DNA from: Psychrobacter sp. UBA6766
GTDB taxonomy: Bacteria > Pseudomonadota > Gammaproteobacteria > Pseudomonadales > Moraxellaceae
DNA: 64,000 bases
Direction of reading: 5' to 3'
NCBI RefSeq assembly: GCF_002453355.1
Contig: NZ_DKGQ01000025.1
Location: 71,880 to 135,879 of the forward strand
The notes below the pieces were generated by a model. It searched no databases and was not told where the DNA came from. It saw only the letters and a program-made list of their open reading frames with translations. Of the stretch, positions 51,965 through 62,020 are shown one piece after another (within the stretch, counting starts at the first letter, position 1; every line of letters starts with the position of its first letter). Position numbers and translations under genes: made by a program.

Positions 51965-53086
51965 CTAAGTAATATCTAACGATAAACTATCGGCGCCTTC
52001 ATCTAAATTAGCCGTACCATTTTTGCTGCTTAGTTTGATTTTTAAGCGTAAATCGTTAGGGGAGTCGGCGTGAAGAATGGCTTCTTTATAAGTAATTTCA
52101 CCATTTTCGTATAAATCAAATAACGCTTGGTCAAAGGTTTGCATGCCGCTATCACGTGAGCGCGTCATCACATCTTTGATTTCATGAACCTCGCCTTTAC
52201 GAATATAGTCGCTGATCAGCTGTGAGTTTAATAAAATCTCAATAGCAGCTCGACGACCTTTACCATCAGGCGTTGGAATCAATTGCTGAGCGATAATGGC
52301 TTGTAAGTTTAAGGATAAATCCATAAATAACTGATTATGGCGACTGGTTTCAAAGAAGTGAATGATACGGTCAATCGCTTGGTTGGCGTTGTTGGCGTGC
52401 AGTGTTGCGAAGACCAAATGTCCCGTTTCTGCATATTGAATCGCGTAGCTCATGACTTCGCGGTTACGAATCTCACCAATCAAGATAACATCGGGTGCTT
52501 GACGCAAGGTGTTTTTTAGACCTGCTTCAAAAGAGTGGGTATCGATGCCAACTTCACGCTGAGTAATAATACAACCGCGATGCTTATGCACAAACTCAAT
52601 CGGATCTTCGATAGTAATGATATGACCATGCGAGTTTTGGTTGCGGTGTCCAATCATTGCAGCAAGCGTGGTCGATTTACCTGTACCTGTAGCACCAACG
52701 AGTAAAATAATACCGCGCTTTTTCATGGCCAGCTCTTTTAGAGCTGGCGGCAGGCGCAGCTCTTCAACGGTTGGAATTTTATTTTCGATTTTCCGTAAAA
52801 TCATTCCTGCCATATCACGTTGGATAAAGGCACTGACCCGAAAACGAGCTTGCTGCGCCTGATCCGCAATGGCAAATTGACACTCATTGGTCTCTTCAAA
52901 CTCTTTTTGCTGGCTTGGTGTCATTACCCCTTTAACCAATCTCATGGTTTGCTCAGCGGTTAACGGCGTTTTACCTACGGGCAAAATTTTGCCATTTATT
53001 TTCATGGACGGCGCGACGTCAGCAGTAATAAAAAGGTCAGAGCCATTTTTATTAATCATCAACTGTAAAAGTTTATCAATGTCCAT
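51965..53086 (-). CDS. pilU: Type IV pilus retraction ATPase PilU
   Basis: PilU is the PilT-dependent accessory retraction motor. The 373-residue hexameric ATPase has Walker A GATGTGKST (about residues 131-139), the Asp box TIEDPIEFVH, Walker B PDVILIGEIRN and the His box AETGHLVFATLHA. The C-terminal tail beyond the core (KNGTANLDEGADSLSLDIT) is characteristic of PilU rather than PilT. It lies 183 bases after pilT on the same strand and shares a terminator with convergent fur. These motors would act on pili made of the subunits encoded at 13842-23396. Confidence 0.94.
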   Translation of the reverse strand: MDIDKLLQLMINKNGSDLFITADVAPSMKINGKILPVGKTPLTAEQTMRLVKGVMTPSQQKEFEETNECQFAIADQAQQARFRVSAFIQRDMAGMILRKIENKIPTVEELRLPPALKELAMKKRGIILLVGATGTGKSTTLAAMIGHRNQNSHGHIITIEDPIEFVHKHRGCIITQREVGIDTHSFEAGLKNTLRQAPDVILIGEIRNREVMSYAIQYAETGHLVFATLHANNANQAIDRIIHFFETSRHNQLFMDLSLNLQAIIAQQLIPTPDGKGRRAAIEILLNSQLISDYIRKGEVHEIKDVMTRSRDSGMQTFDQALFDLYENGEITYKEAILHADSPNDLRLKIKLSSKNGTANLDEGADSLSLDIT

Positions 53087-53269
53087 AACGTACCTACATT
53101 TGGAGTATATAGATTAAATTTGCTGCCATAAACTTTTAAAGCGTGCCAATAACGCTCATTAAGAATAAATAAAACCAAGCAAAAATCTATGAGTGTCTAT
53201 TTGTGATTTTAACAAAAATACGTGTGTTAACCTTTGGTACTGTGTAAAGCTTTAGTACTGAAAGCAATA

Positions 53270-54325
53270 CTAAATAAACGCTTCAGGCTGCTTGGCATAA
53301 GGGCGAGCGACGTCTTTACTAATCGTACCTTTTGAGACGAGGTTTTTGAGTGTTTGATCAAGGGTAATCATACCTTCGCCAGCACCCGTTTGGATAGCGG
53401 AGTACATCTGAGCAATCTTATTCTCACGTATTAAGTTACGAATTGCAGGCGTGCCGAGCATAATTTCATGGGCAGCAATACGTCCACCGGTTTGGCGACG
53501 TAGCAAAGTTTGTGAAATAACCGCTTGTAGCGATTCTGAAAGCATCGCTCGAATCATGTCTTTTTCAGCAGCAGGGAAGACGTCAATGACGCGGTCAATG
53601 GTTTTTGCTGCGGAGCTAGTGTGCAAGGTGCCAAAGACCAAATGCCCTGTTTCTGCGGCGGTCAATGCCAAGCGAATAGTCTCAAGGTCACGTAACTCAC
53701 CAACGAGGATAACGTCTGGATCCTCACGTAGTGCCGAGCGCAATGCTGGCTCAAAGCCTAGCGTATCGCGGTGGACTTCACGTTGGTTAATCAAACTCTT
53801 TTTAGACTCATGAACAAATTCAATCGGATCTTCAATGGTCAAAATATGCTCTTTGCGGGTTTCATTGATATAATCAATCATCGCCGCAAGCGTGGTAGAT
53901 TTCCCTGAGCCCGTTGGTCCCGTGACGAGCACCACACCGCGTTTAAAGTCGGATACCCGTTTAAACACCTCACCCATGCCTAGGTCTTCCATGGTGAGCA
54001 CTTTAGATGGAATGGTACGAAAAACAGCGCCAGCGCCGCGGTTTTGGTTAAAAGCATTGACACGAAAGCGCGCTAAATTTGGAATCTCAAAAGAAAAATC
54101 GGTCTCAAAAAACTCTTCAAAGTCGGCGCGTTGCTTATCATTCATGATGTCATAGATAAGCTGATGCACGACCTGATGCGTCATCTCAGGCATATTGATA
54201 CGTGTCATCTCACCATCGACACGAATCATTGCTGGCATACCGGCTGAAATATGTAAATCCGATGCTTTATGTTTAACGGTAAAGCGCAGCAAGTCCTCGA
54301 TGTTTAAAGTATGCTTTTCTGCCAT
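53270..54325 (-). CDS. pilT: Type IV pilus retraction ATPase PilT
   Basis: PilT powers pilus retraction for twitching and DNA uptake. The 351-residue protein has the PAS-like N domain, Walker A GPTGSGKST (about 135-143), the Asp box TIEDPIEFVHE, Walker B PDVILVGELRD, the His box AETGHLVFGTLHT, and the conserved AIRNLIRE motif near the C terminus that is needed for retraction in Pseudomonas PilT. Length matches PilT. pilU follows and yggS is divergent, the classical pilT neighbourhood. A purine-rich AGGAAT lies before the ATG. Confidence 0.96.
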   Translation of the reverse strand: MAEKHTLNIEDLLRFTVKHKASDLHISAGMPAMIRVDGEMTRINMPEMTHQVVHQLIYDIMNDKQRADFEEFFETDFSFEIPNLARFRVNAFNQNRGAGAVFRTIPSKVLTMEDLGMGEVFKRVSDFKRGVVLVTGPTGSGKSTTLAAMIDYINETRKEHILTIEDPIEFVHESKKSLINQREVHRDTLGFEPALRSALREDPDVILVGELRDLETIRLALTAAETGHLVFGTLHTSSAAKTIDRVIDVFPAAEKDMIRAMLSESLQAVISQTLLRRQTGGRIAAHEIMLGTPAIRNLIRENKIAQMYSAIQTGAGEGMITLDQTLKNLVSKGTISKDVARPYAKQPEAFI

Positions 54326-54504
54326 GATTGGATATTCCTATCAATAAGTAAAGATGAGCCAAAAAGCGCTAGGATGTATCATCATCCATGAGTCTATGCC
54401 GCTATTTAGATGAGGCTCCTTAAAATTCGTTGGTCTTTGCGGTTACTATTACGATATTTTTTAGTAGTATTCGTTAGACCATGTAACAATATCATAACAA
54501 GACT

Positions 54505-54548
54505 ATAGTTATTTAACCATCTACTAATAGTTATTTAACCATCTACTA
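54505..54548. repeat. Perfect 22-base tandem repeat in the pilT-yggS spacer
   Basis: ATAGTTATTTAACCATCTAC plus TA occurs twice without change (54505-54526 and 54527-54548). The spacer (54326-54699) is AT-rich with no gene; the repeat lies midway between the divergent pilT and yggS starts and could be a recent slippage duplication or a paired binding site. Confidence 0.85.
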
Positions 54549-54699
54549 TATGAAGAAAATGCAAAAATAGTCCAGCTTTCCTTTATTTTAGTAATATAAA
54601 GTCATTGCTACTCCTTATTAAGGTATTGATGATTTAAATTGAAATTTTCTTATCTCAAGAACTATTAAAATAATTGCATAATTTACCCGTGAGTCCTTT

Positions 54700-55434
54700 A
54701 TGAACGATATCTCTAACCAACAAAATAACGAAAACCATTTCGATGCTGCAAGATTAATTAAAAACTGGCAGCATGTAAGCGAACAGGTAGCGCAGGCGTG
54801 TAACGTTGCTACAAAAAAAGAGGACGATGTTGCCCTGCTAGCGGTGTCCAAAACCAAACCTGCCGAGATGATTGCAACGTTAGCGCGTCAAGGGCAGCGT
54901 GATTTTGGTGAAAATTACTTACAAGAGGCTATTGAGAAAATACAAGTTTTACGACAACAGCCACAATGCAAACAAATTGTTTGGCATTATATTGGCAGTA
55001 TTCAGCGTAATAAGACCCGTGATATTGCTGAGCATTTTGATTGGGTGCAAACGCTTGAGCGTGAAATTATTGCCAAACGTTTAAATGAACAACGTCCCGC
55101 TGGAATGTCACCCCTTAATGTGCTAATACAAGTAAATATTGATAATGAAGACAGTAAGTCAGGATGTCTGCCAACTGAGATTCCAGATTTGATAACCGCT
55201 ATTAAACATTATGAGCACTTACAGTTGCGCGGACTGATGATTATTCCAGCGAAAACTAACACCGATGCTTTCGCTCGCACCAAGCAATTATTTGAAGAGA
55301 TTAAGCGTGAACATCCAGAGTTGCAGCAGTGGGATACACTGAGCATGGGCATGAGTGGTGATATGAATAAAGCAATTGTCAATGGCTCTACGATGGTACG
55401 CGTTGGCACAGCCATATTTGGCGCGCGTACCTGA
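54700..55434 (+). CDS. yggS: YggS/PROSC family PLP-binding protein
   Basis: A 244-residue pyridoxal-phosphate homeostasis protein. The PLP lysine is in LLAVSKTKPAEMI (about residue 51), followed by the family motifs FGENYLQEA, WHYIGSIQRNK, and the C-terminal LSMGMSGDMNKAIVNGSTMVRVGTAIFGAR (short pieces SMGMSGDM and VRVGTAIFG). It is a single TIM-barrel domain with no known enzymatic turnover. Divergent pilT is the conserved neighbour in Pseudomonas. Length is slightly above the usual 230. Confidence 0.93.
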   Translation: MNDISNQQNNENHFDAARLIKNWQHVSEQVAQACNVATKKEDDVALLAVSKTKPAEMIATLARQGQRDFGENYLQEAIEKIQVLRQQPQCKQIVWHYIGSIQRNKTRDIAEHFDWVQTLEREIIAKRLNEQRPAGMSPLNVLIQVNIDNEDSKSGCLPTEIPDLITAIKHYEHLQLRGLMIIPAKTNTDAFARTKQLFEEIKREHPELQQWDTLSMGMSGDMNKAIVNGSTMVRVGTAIFGART

Positions 55435-55504
55435 TTTTGAGCTTGGAATTAATTGAGTGTTAAACTCTTTAAATTCACAGCTTTTTTAGCGTGAAATGCC
55501 ACTT

Positions 55505-56782
55505 TTATAAAACGGTTTCTTCAAGTTTGGTGACGAGTAGCTGGGTAATTTTAAGGTTGTCAGTCGCAATAATCTCAAAACGATAATTGGCGTACTCGAT
55601 GGTATCCGTCTTTTTAGGAATTTTACGCAGCATATACATCATAAAGCCGCTAATGGTTTCATAGTTTTGGCTACGCGGTAAATTGACAATATCTAGCGCC
55701 CGAACGACGTCTTCGATGGGTGTCATACCATCGATGAGCCAAGAATTATCGGTACGTTGGACGATAGGTTGCTCTTCAACTGTCACCAGCTCCCCCATGA
55801 CAATGCTCATCACATCGCGTAGGGTAATAACGCCAACCACCAAGCCATATTCATTGACGATGACGGCAAAGTCAGCGCCGGTCGATTTAAACATCTCTAA
55901 CACTTCGAACAAAGACAAGGTATCCGGTACAAATAACGCCGGTTTTAATAGCGCTTTGTCGGTTAGGGTGACTTCTTGCTGATTAAGCACCAAGGCTAAA
56001 AAGCTGCGCGACTCGACATAGCCGATAATTTGCTCTAAATCGTCTTCCTCGCAGACCAAAAACTTATTGTGCGGCTGGGCAATCATTACCTCAACCACTT
56101 CTTTGGTGCTGGTCTTGCTATCAAAATAGATGATATGCTCACGCGGATTCATGACCGAAGTGACCGTACGCTCTTGCATCTCAAAGATATTTTCGATCAG
56201 ATGATGTTCTTGTTTTTTAATTACCCCAGCTTCAGCGCCCGCGTCCATCACCGCATAAATGTCTTCTGGGGTCATATCATCTTGGCGCGTGGTTGAGATA
56301 CCAAAAAACTCAAAAATGAGGTTTGCTGCGCCATCAAAGACCCAAATGACTGGCTTAAAAATAAAGGTTAGCGCCATCATGGGGCGTACCAGTCGTACCG
56401 CAAAGATTTCTGCATTCGACATTGCTAAACGCCTTGGCATCAAATCGGCAAGTAGGGAAAATAAGCTGGTAATCACGACGAATGAGATGACGGATGACAC
56501 CGCTTCGTTATTGACTAATAGCTGCAAATAAGGGCTAATCGCTGACTCGCCAACCGCACCTGCTGAGATAGCGACCGCATTAAGCACGACTTGTACCACA
56601 GTAATAAATCCACCGGGGTTTTCTTGCATATGCAGGACATCGAGGGCGCGGACTTCGCCTTCTTTTGCCATAATTTGAAGCTTAATCTTGCGCCCAGCAG
56701 CGATAGCAATTTCTGCTCCAGAGACAAAAGCACTCAAGGTAAGTAATAAAAGAAGAAAAACACTAGCGGTTAGCAAACTCAT
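55505..56782 (-). CDS. CorC/PaeA (YtfL)-type membrane protein with CBS domains
   Basis: A 425-residue inner-membrane protein of the CNNM/DUF21 family. The N-terminal DUF21 region (about 1-180) has three to four helices; a tandem CBS pair (about 200-330; TSVMNPREHIIYF, FAVIVNEYGLVVGVITLRDVM) binds nucleotides; the C-terminal CorC/HlyC domain ends in KTDTIEYANYRFEIIATDN. Relatives include E. coli PaeA/YtfL (polyamine or cadaverine export) and magnesium/cobalt CorC; the transported substrate cannot be fixed from sequence. Old annotations call such proteins hemolysins, which is not supported by any visible toxin feature. It is convergent with yggS. Confidence 0.88.
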   Translation of the reverse strand: MSLLTASVFLLLLLTLSAFVSGAEIAIAAGRKIKLQIMAKEGEVRALDVLHMQENPGGFITVVQVVLNAVAISAGAVGESAISPYLQLLVNNEAVSSVISFVVITSLFSLLADLMPRRLAMSNAEIFAVRLVRPMMALTFIFKPVIWVFDGAANLIFEFFGISTTRQDDMTPEDIYAVMDAGAEAGVIKKQEHHLIENIFEMQERTVTSVMNPREHIIYFDSKTSTKEVVEVMIAQPHNKFLVCEEDDLEQIIGYVESRSFLALVLNQQEVTLTDKALLKPALFVPDTLSLFEVLEMFKSTGADFAVIVNEYGLVVGVITLRDVMSIVMGELVTVEEQPIVQRTDNSWLIDGMTPIEDVVRALDIVNLPRSQNYETISGFMMYMLRKIPKKTDTIEYANYRFEIIATDNLKITQLLVTKLEETVL

Positions 56783-56917
56783 GACGGACTCGGAAACTAC
56801 AGATAGGATAGTTAAATAAAAAATTAAAGTAATTGAAATAAGCTGAAGTAAGAAATTATGTATAAAGGCTTAGAGGCGGCAGTAGATGACAGGAAATTTT
56901 TTATCAACAAAAACTAA

Positions 56918-56942
56918 AAAAGCTGGGTAAGTACCCAGCTCA
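56918..56942 (-). terminator. Intrinsic terminator after nadE
   Basis: AGCTGGGT, loop AAGT and ACCCAGCT form a perfect stem; on the minus strand T residues follow (TTTTTTAG). It is 155 bases beyond the nadE stop. The rest of the 314-base spacer to corC holds nothing else obvious. Confidence 0.78.
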
Positions 56943-57096
56943 TTATAAGATATTCTGATTATATTATATCAAATTATATAAAAACTTAAAGTTATCCAAC
57001 CTTTTAGCGTCTATTCAAATTAATAGCCAATTCAAAACACAGATAAGGCCAAAATGTTGCAATAAGACCTTTAAATGAGCCCTTTAATAGTAGCGC

Positions 57097-58800
57097 TTAG
57101 CCCTTTATTGACCATTTATTGACTAGAGGAAAACGGCGCTCACGACCAAAGGCTTTATGGCTAATTTTCGTACCAATCGCAGATTGAGCGCGTTTGAATT
57201 CGCTATTATCAACCATTTTAATCACTCTAGCGACCAAATCGGCATCAAATCCTTTATCGACAATATCCTGATAGCCCATATCTTCGTCGATATATGACAT
57301 TAAAATACCATCTAGCACATCATAATCAGGCAAGCTGTCTTGGTCCTCTTGACCAGGACTTAGCTCAGCCGATGGTGGACGTACGATCACGCGCTCAGGG
57401 ATAACTGGCGTGTCCTCTAGACGGTTTCGATAACTGGCAAGTTTATAAACCTGCGTTTTGTAAACGTCTTTTAGCACATCAAAGCCGCCTGCCATGTCAC
57501 CGTATAAGGTTGAATAGCCAACCGCTAACTCTGATTTATTACCCGTTGTGATGACCAAATGACCAAATTTATTGGACAATGCCATCAGTATGACACCGCG
57601 TGCGCGCGCTTGGATATTCTCTTCGGTAGTATCGACAGGCGATTTGCTAAATAGAGGCGCCAGAGTATGACGAATGCCCTCAACCGCATCAAAAATCGGG
57701 CAAACTGTATAAGAAACATTTAAACGGCGTGCTTGCGCCTGCGCGTCTTCTAAGCTGATTTGTGAGGTATACTCATAAGGCATCATGACCGCATAGACTT
57801 TATCGGCGCCTAAGGCATCGACGGCGATACACAAGGTTAAGGCTGAATCAATACCGCCTGATAAGCCAACGATAATGCCAGAGAAACCTGAAAGATTGAC
57901 ATAATCACGCAAACCAACGACGAGCGCTTGGTACATCTCTGACTCGCGGCTTAATGATAGAGGCGCTTTTGCTTGCGAATCAAATTTTGCCGTTTTCACA
58001 TCGAATGTAGCCAGCATGAGCTGATTCATAAATCGAGACGCTTCGTGGGCAACGCTGCCATCGGCTTGAATGGCCATAGAGCCACCGTCAAACACCAAAT
58101 CATCCTGACCGCCAACAGCATTTAGATAAACGATAGGCAGATTGTTTTCGCGACTGCGTTTGGCGAGCAGGGTTTTACGATTGTCTTGTTTTTCAATCTC
58201 AAACGGTGAGGCGTTTAAGCAAACAACGAGGTCAGCGCCTTGTTGTTTAAGCTCGGCTATAGGACCTTTTTCCCACAAATCTTCGCAAATAAGCAGTCCA
58301 ATAGTGATGCCTTTATAGTCAAATAAAACCTGATTGCGGCCCTTATCAAAATAACGGCGCTCATCAAAGACACCATAGTTTGGCAAGACTTGCTTATGAT
58401 AAAAGCCTTTTTGATGGCCATTATGCAAAATAGCTGCCGAGTTAAAGGTGCCATGATGATCGACATGTGGATAGCCAACAATCATTACGATATCATCGAT
58501 GTCACTTAAGCTTGACAACGCGCTCTTTACACGGCCAGATAAACTTGGGCGCAGCAATAAATCTTGCGGTGGGTAACCTAATAGCGCTAATTCTGGAAAA
58601 ATGATGACATCGGCACCTTGCTCACGTGCTTGTAAAGCTAACGTGCGCATTTTTTCGGTATTACCATTGATATCGCCGACTAAAAAATGGGATTGAGCTA
58701 ACGCAAAGGTCACGCTATCTTGCGATTTAGAAGCCGTATTGGCGTCGTTTGATGAAGTCAGATTGGGGTTATTAGTATCTTTTGCAGTGTCTTTTGACAT
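57097..58800 (-). CDS. nadE: Glutamine-dependent NAD(+) synthetase
   Basis: This enzyme makes NAD from nicotinic acid adenine dinucleotide using ammonia released from glutamine. The 567-residue protein has an N-terminal nitrilase-type glutaminase domain with Glu (FPELALLGY), Lys (HKQVLPNYG) and Cys (LLICEDLW), and a C-terminal NAD synthase domain with the PP-loop SGGIDSALT, then STLYGDMAGGFDVLKDVYK and RPPSAELSPGQEDQDSLPDY (short pieces). The start is ATG 58800, with AGGA nine bases upstream; the open frame to 58866 lacks support. The first 30 residues are low complexity. It ends in a terminator. Length is slightly more than the usual 540. Confidence 0.94.
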   Translation of the reverse strand: MSKDTAKDTNNPNLTSSNDANTASKSQDSVTFALAQSHFLVGDINGNTEKMRTLALQAREQGADVIIFPELALLGYPPQDLLLRPSLSGRVKSALSSLSDIDDIVMIVGYPHVDHHGTFNSAAILHNGHQKGFYHKQVLPNYGVFDERRYFDKGRNQVLFDYKGITIGLLICEDLWEKGPIAELKQQGADLVVCLNASPFEIEKQDNRKTLLAKRSRENNLPIVYLNAVGGQDDLVFDGGSMAIQADGSVAHEASRFMNQLMLATFDVKTAKFDSQAKAPLSLSRESEMYQALVVGLRDYVNLSGFSGIIVGLSGGIDSALTLCIAVDALGADKVYAVMMPYEYTSQISLEDAQAQARRLNVSYTVCPIFDAVEGIRHTLAPLFSKSPVDTTEENIQARARGVILMALSNKFGHLVITTGNKSELAVGYSTLYGDMAGGFDVLKDVYKTQVYKLASYRNRLEDTPVIPERVIVRPPSAELSPGQEDQDSLPDYDVLDGILMSYIDEDMGYQDIVDKGFDADLVARVIKMVDNSEFKRAQSAIGTKISHKAFGRERRFPLVNKWSIKG

Positions 58801-59601
58801 TGTTATTGTTCCTATCAATAGGTTGTTTAAATTTGTTGAATCTATTTTGGTTTCAAATAAAACCAAATTAAAAAAATTTATGAAATTAACGCAAAATATC
58901 AGTGTTTGCTTATGCCCTCAAATGACGACTCTTAAATAGGAAGTCTATACTGAGCGCAACGCTTGGATAGGCATTCATGCAATGCTTATCGGCAATACCA
59001 AAATATGCAGCGCTGCTCTGAAAGTGAATGCTTAAGACTGACTAGAGTAGGGTAACAAATGAGGATTGCGAGAAATAATGTTAAAAATGCTGGCGCAGTT
59101 TACGACCAAAATAAATAAGTTCAACCACACTTCATCGCATTTAAACGTTCAAATTAATTCCTTTAGTATAACATCAATTGTCTGAACGAATAGAACTGAG
59201 CAGTGATTTAGCTCGCGAGAGATCACAGCAGAAGTCAGTAAAGAGGCGATAAATGACTATCCTTCTAAAGTAATAATTCTACTCGATAATTTTTAACAGT
59301 AGGTATCAATATTCGTGCCCACGGCGTACAGATAAATGTAAGTAAAGATTACAACATAGCCTTATTTATTTGGCTTATTTTGAGGCATAATAACCCGTTA
59401 TTATGGTTTGATTTAACCTTAAAGGTAAGTACATAACAAAGAGTTACGGTTTTATCTAAAATTCATTACCCGAAGATTATTGCCCAAAACACTCGTTAAT
59501 GGATACAGGGCGGACACAGTCTGTTATTGTTCTCCACCTATTTATAAACTTTACAGCAGAGCCGAATAGGCTGTCTGCTGCCCGCTCTTGGTTTATACGC
59601 T
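58801..59601. other. 800-base divergent spacer between nadE and the AI-2E permease gene
   Basis: No coding frame longer than a shadow is seen. A palindromic stretch GTGAT-TTAG-CTCGCGAG-AG-ATCAC lies at 59203-59226, with perfect 8-base CTCGCGAG at its centre. Two divergent promoters must be present but cannot be assigned with confidence. Confidence 0.45.
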
Positions 59602-60756
59602 ATGATCGAAAACTGGACAAAAGAATTTATTATTCAGCGCTTGCTGGCCATTACTTTGTTGGTGGTGCTGATCATATTGTGTTTTCAAGTGGTACAGTTT
59701 TTTATTGTACCGGCGCTGTGGGCGGCGATTTTGGCGTACGTTACCTTCCCTATTTATAATTTTTTTCACCAAAGGGTTCGCTTTAGCTCAAATTTTAGCG
59801 CAGCTATTATGACGGTGAGCATCACACTTATAATAGGTCTGCCGATTGTTGTCGGTGTCTTTATCTTGCAGCAAGAAGCCTTAAGCTTAATCAGTAATTT
59901 AATCTATCGTATCAAAGTTGGTTATTTAGATGTGCCAGACTCTATCAAGGACTTGCCTGTGATCGGTCAGCAAGTCAAAGATATGCTATGGAGAATCAAT
60001 AAGAATCCTGAGGGAACGCTAGAGGCTTTTCGTCTTTGGGTACAGTCGCATCTATATTATGGCAAAGTCGCTTTCGATGTCGTATTTAGTGGTCTTGCCA
60101 AGCTTGGGATGGCGCTAATGACGCTGTTTTTCTTTTATCGCGATGGCACAAGTTTGGTACGTCAAATCCGTCAAGCGTTACGCAATATCATTGGCAATCG
60201 TATTGATGGTTATATTGATTCTGTCGGTACGACCACGCGCGCAGTGGTGTACGGTATTGGCTTGACCGCATTGGCTCAGGCACTGATTGCAGGTATCGGT
60301 TATTATTTTGCTGGTGCTCCGAGTCCTATTTTGCTTACCATTGTGACTTTTATTATTGCCTTGATTCCATTCGGCACGCCATTTGTTTGGGGCGGGGTAT
60401 CGATTTGGTTATTGAGCCAAGGTCATACCGTAGAAGGTATTGGATTGGCACTATGGGGTATATTGGTTATTAGCTGGGTTGATAACCTTATTCGTCCTAT
60501 CGTTATTAGTGGCGCGACCAAAATTCCTTTTATTATTATTTTTATCGGCGTGCTAGGTGGCTTGACCGCATTTGGCTTCGTTGGGCTATTCATCGGTCCT
60601 GTGGTATTGGCAATTGGTCTTGCGGTGTGGCGCGAGTGGATATCGCAGCATAAGAATGAGTTATTCGCTCAGCAAGAAGGTATGTTTGCTGACGCTCAAC
60701 TTCCACCTAAAATCGCTGAGCAAAACAAAGACGAAAATATCGTTTCTGCTGACTAG
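59602..60756 (+). CDS. AI-2E/PerM family membrane permease
   Basis: A 384-residue member of the UPF0118 (AI-2E exporter/PerM/YdiK) family with about eight membrane helices: a pair at residues 13-35 and 38-55, one near 66-88, a large loop, then a helical block from about 155 to 340. The family motif FFYRDGTSLVRQIR (about residues 174-187) and the segment ALIPFGTPFVWGG and DNLIRPIVISG (signature around residue 300) are seen. Substrates in this family range from AI-2 to ions; none can be assigned. The upstream 800-base spacer separates it from divergent nadE; pdxB follows at 118 bases on the same strand. Confidence 0.87.
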   Translation: MIENWTKEFIIQRLLAITLLVVLIILCFQVVQFFIVPALWAAILAYVTFPIYNFFHQRVRFSSNFSAAIMTVSITLIIGLPIVVGVFILQQEALSLISNLIYRIKVGYLDVPDSIKDLPVIGQQVKDMLWRINKNPEGTLEAFRLWVQSHLYYGKVAFDVVFSGLAKLGMALMTLFFFYRDGTSLVRQIRQALRNIIGNRIDGYIDSVGTTTRAVVYGIGLTALAQALIAGIGYYFAGAPSPILLTIVTFIIALIPFGTPFVWGGVSIWLLSQGHTVEGIGLALWGILVISWVDNLIRPIVISGATKIPFIIIFIGVLGGLTAFGFVGLFIGPVVLAIGLAVWREWISQHKNELFAQQEGMFADAQLPPKIAEQNKDENIVSAD

Positions 60757-60874
60757 AGCATGTCCTTAATTTAAACGATAATTTAAGCAATAATAAACTG
60801 AACTTATTAAAAAATATACGTTGCTAATCGTGCAATCATTGATAATAAACCTTTATAAATAGGAATATCTAAAG

Positions 60875-62020
60875 ATGCCTAATGCTAACGCTACGAATAA
60901 TGAAAATACGCGTCCTCTCACCATCATTGCTGATAGCAATATTACTAGTCTTGATGAGTTTTTTAATGCGTCCACGCTTGGGCAAGATGCTCAGCGTTCA
61001 GTAAATGTTATTGCCGTTGCTGGGCGTGATATCAATGCCCAGTTGCTTGCAGAACACCAGCCTGATGTGCTATTGATACGCTCAGTGACGCCAGTCGGCG
61101 AGGCACTGTTGGCAAATAATAACAGCGTTGAGTTCGTTGGTTCGGCGACTATCGGTACCGATCATGTCGATCAGGAGTATTTAGAGGCACGCAATATTAC
61201 CTTTGCCAATGCCGCAGGCTGCAGCAAGCATTCGGTCGCACAATATGTATTGACCGCTATTCTAACCTTACGGCCGCAATGTTGGCAGCCATCAACGCCG
61301 CCATTAACATTGGGCATTATCGGACTGGGTAATATTGGCAGTACCCTTGCGCAATATGCTTATGATTTGGGTTGGCAAGTATTGGGTTACGACCCGCTAC
61401 TGCCAGCGTCAAACGTCAATAACACCAGCTTCGAGCAAGTGCTTAGCCAAAGTAATGTGATCAGCTTACACGTACCGTTGACCGATAAAAAAGATGATAC
61501 TAATGCTAGCGTCAGCGATTATCCAACGCGGCATTTAATCGATAAAAAGGCATTAGAGGCGATGCCGTCAGATACTCTAATAATAAATAGCGCGCGCGGA
61601 CCCGTTATTAATGCGCAAGATTTAGAGGCAGATATTGCGTGTACGGGTCGCCAAGCGGTTCTCGATGTGTTTGAGTATGAGCCAAAAATTGCGGAAGGCT
61701 TATTATCCAAACTTGCTATCGCCACTCCTCATATTGCAGGCTATACCTTGGAGGGTAAGCTACGCGGTACGCAAATGATTTATGATGCGCTCTGCGAAGA
61801 TTTAGCGGTGACACCTGTTCAAACTATGCATCAATTACTACCGCTAAATATGTTTTTATGGTCTGAGCTAAAGGCGCACCCAGATAGATTGGTGAAGTTT
61901 TATGACATTATGGCAGATGATGCTTCGCTACGAAGCGAGTTAGTTGATGGTGAAGTAAGTGGCGCTGACTTTGATAAACTGCGCCGAGAATATCATTTAC
62001 GCCGCGAGTGGCAGTTTTAG
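60875..62020 (+). CDS. pdxB: Erythronate-4-phosphate dehydrogenase PdxB
   Basis: PdxB oxidises 4-phosphoerythronate in the DXP-dependent pathway to pyridoxal phosphate. The 381-residue protein has the D-2-hydroxyacid dehydrogenase fold: LLIRSVTPV with the conserved Arg, GSATIGTDHVD, Rossmann motif GIIGLGNIGSTLA (about residues 147-159), NSARGPVI, and the PdxB-specific PHIAGYTLEGKLRGTQMIYDAL with active-site His. A C-terminal dimerisation domain follows. yggS, also in PLP metabolism, is in this window but not adjacent. AGGAATATC precedes the ATG. A small insertion near residues 206-215 (Asp/Asn/Ser) is the only oddity. Confidence 0.93.
   Translation: MPNANATNNENTRPLTIIADSNITSLDEFFNASTLGQDAQRSVNVIAVAGRDINAQLLAEHQPDVLLIRSVTPVGEALLANNNSVEFVGSATIGTDHVDQEYLEARNITFANAAGCSKHSVAQYVLTAILTLRPQCWQPSTPPLTLGIIGLGNIGSTLAQYAYDLGWQVLGYDPLLPASNVNNTSFEQVLSQSNVISLHVPLTDKKDDTNASVSDYPTRHLIDKKALEAMPSDTLIINSARGPVINAQDLEADIACTGRQAVLDVFEYEPKIAEGLLSKLAIATPHIAGYTLEGKLRGTQMIYDALCEDLAVTPVQTMHQLLPLNMFLWSELKAHPDRLVKFYDIMADDASLRSELVDGEVSGADFDKLRREYHLRREWQF

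Noticed and set aside
55505..56782. Hemolysin annotation for the CBS protein
   Set aside because: The CNNM/CorC architecture is that of an ion or polyamine transporter; no toxin feature is present.
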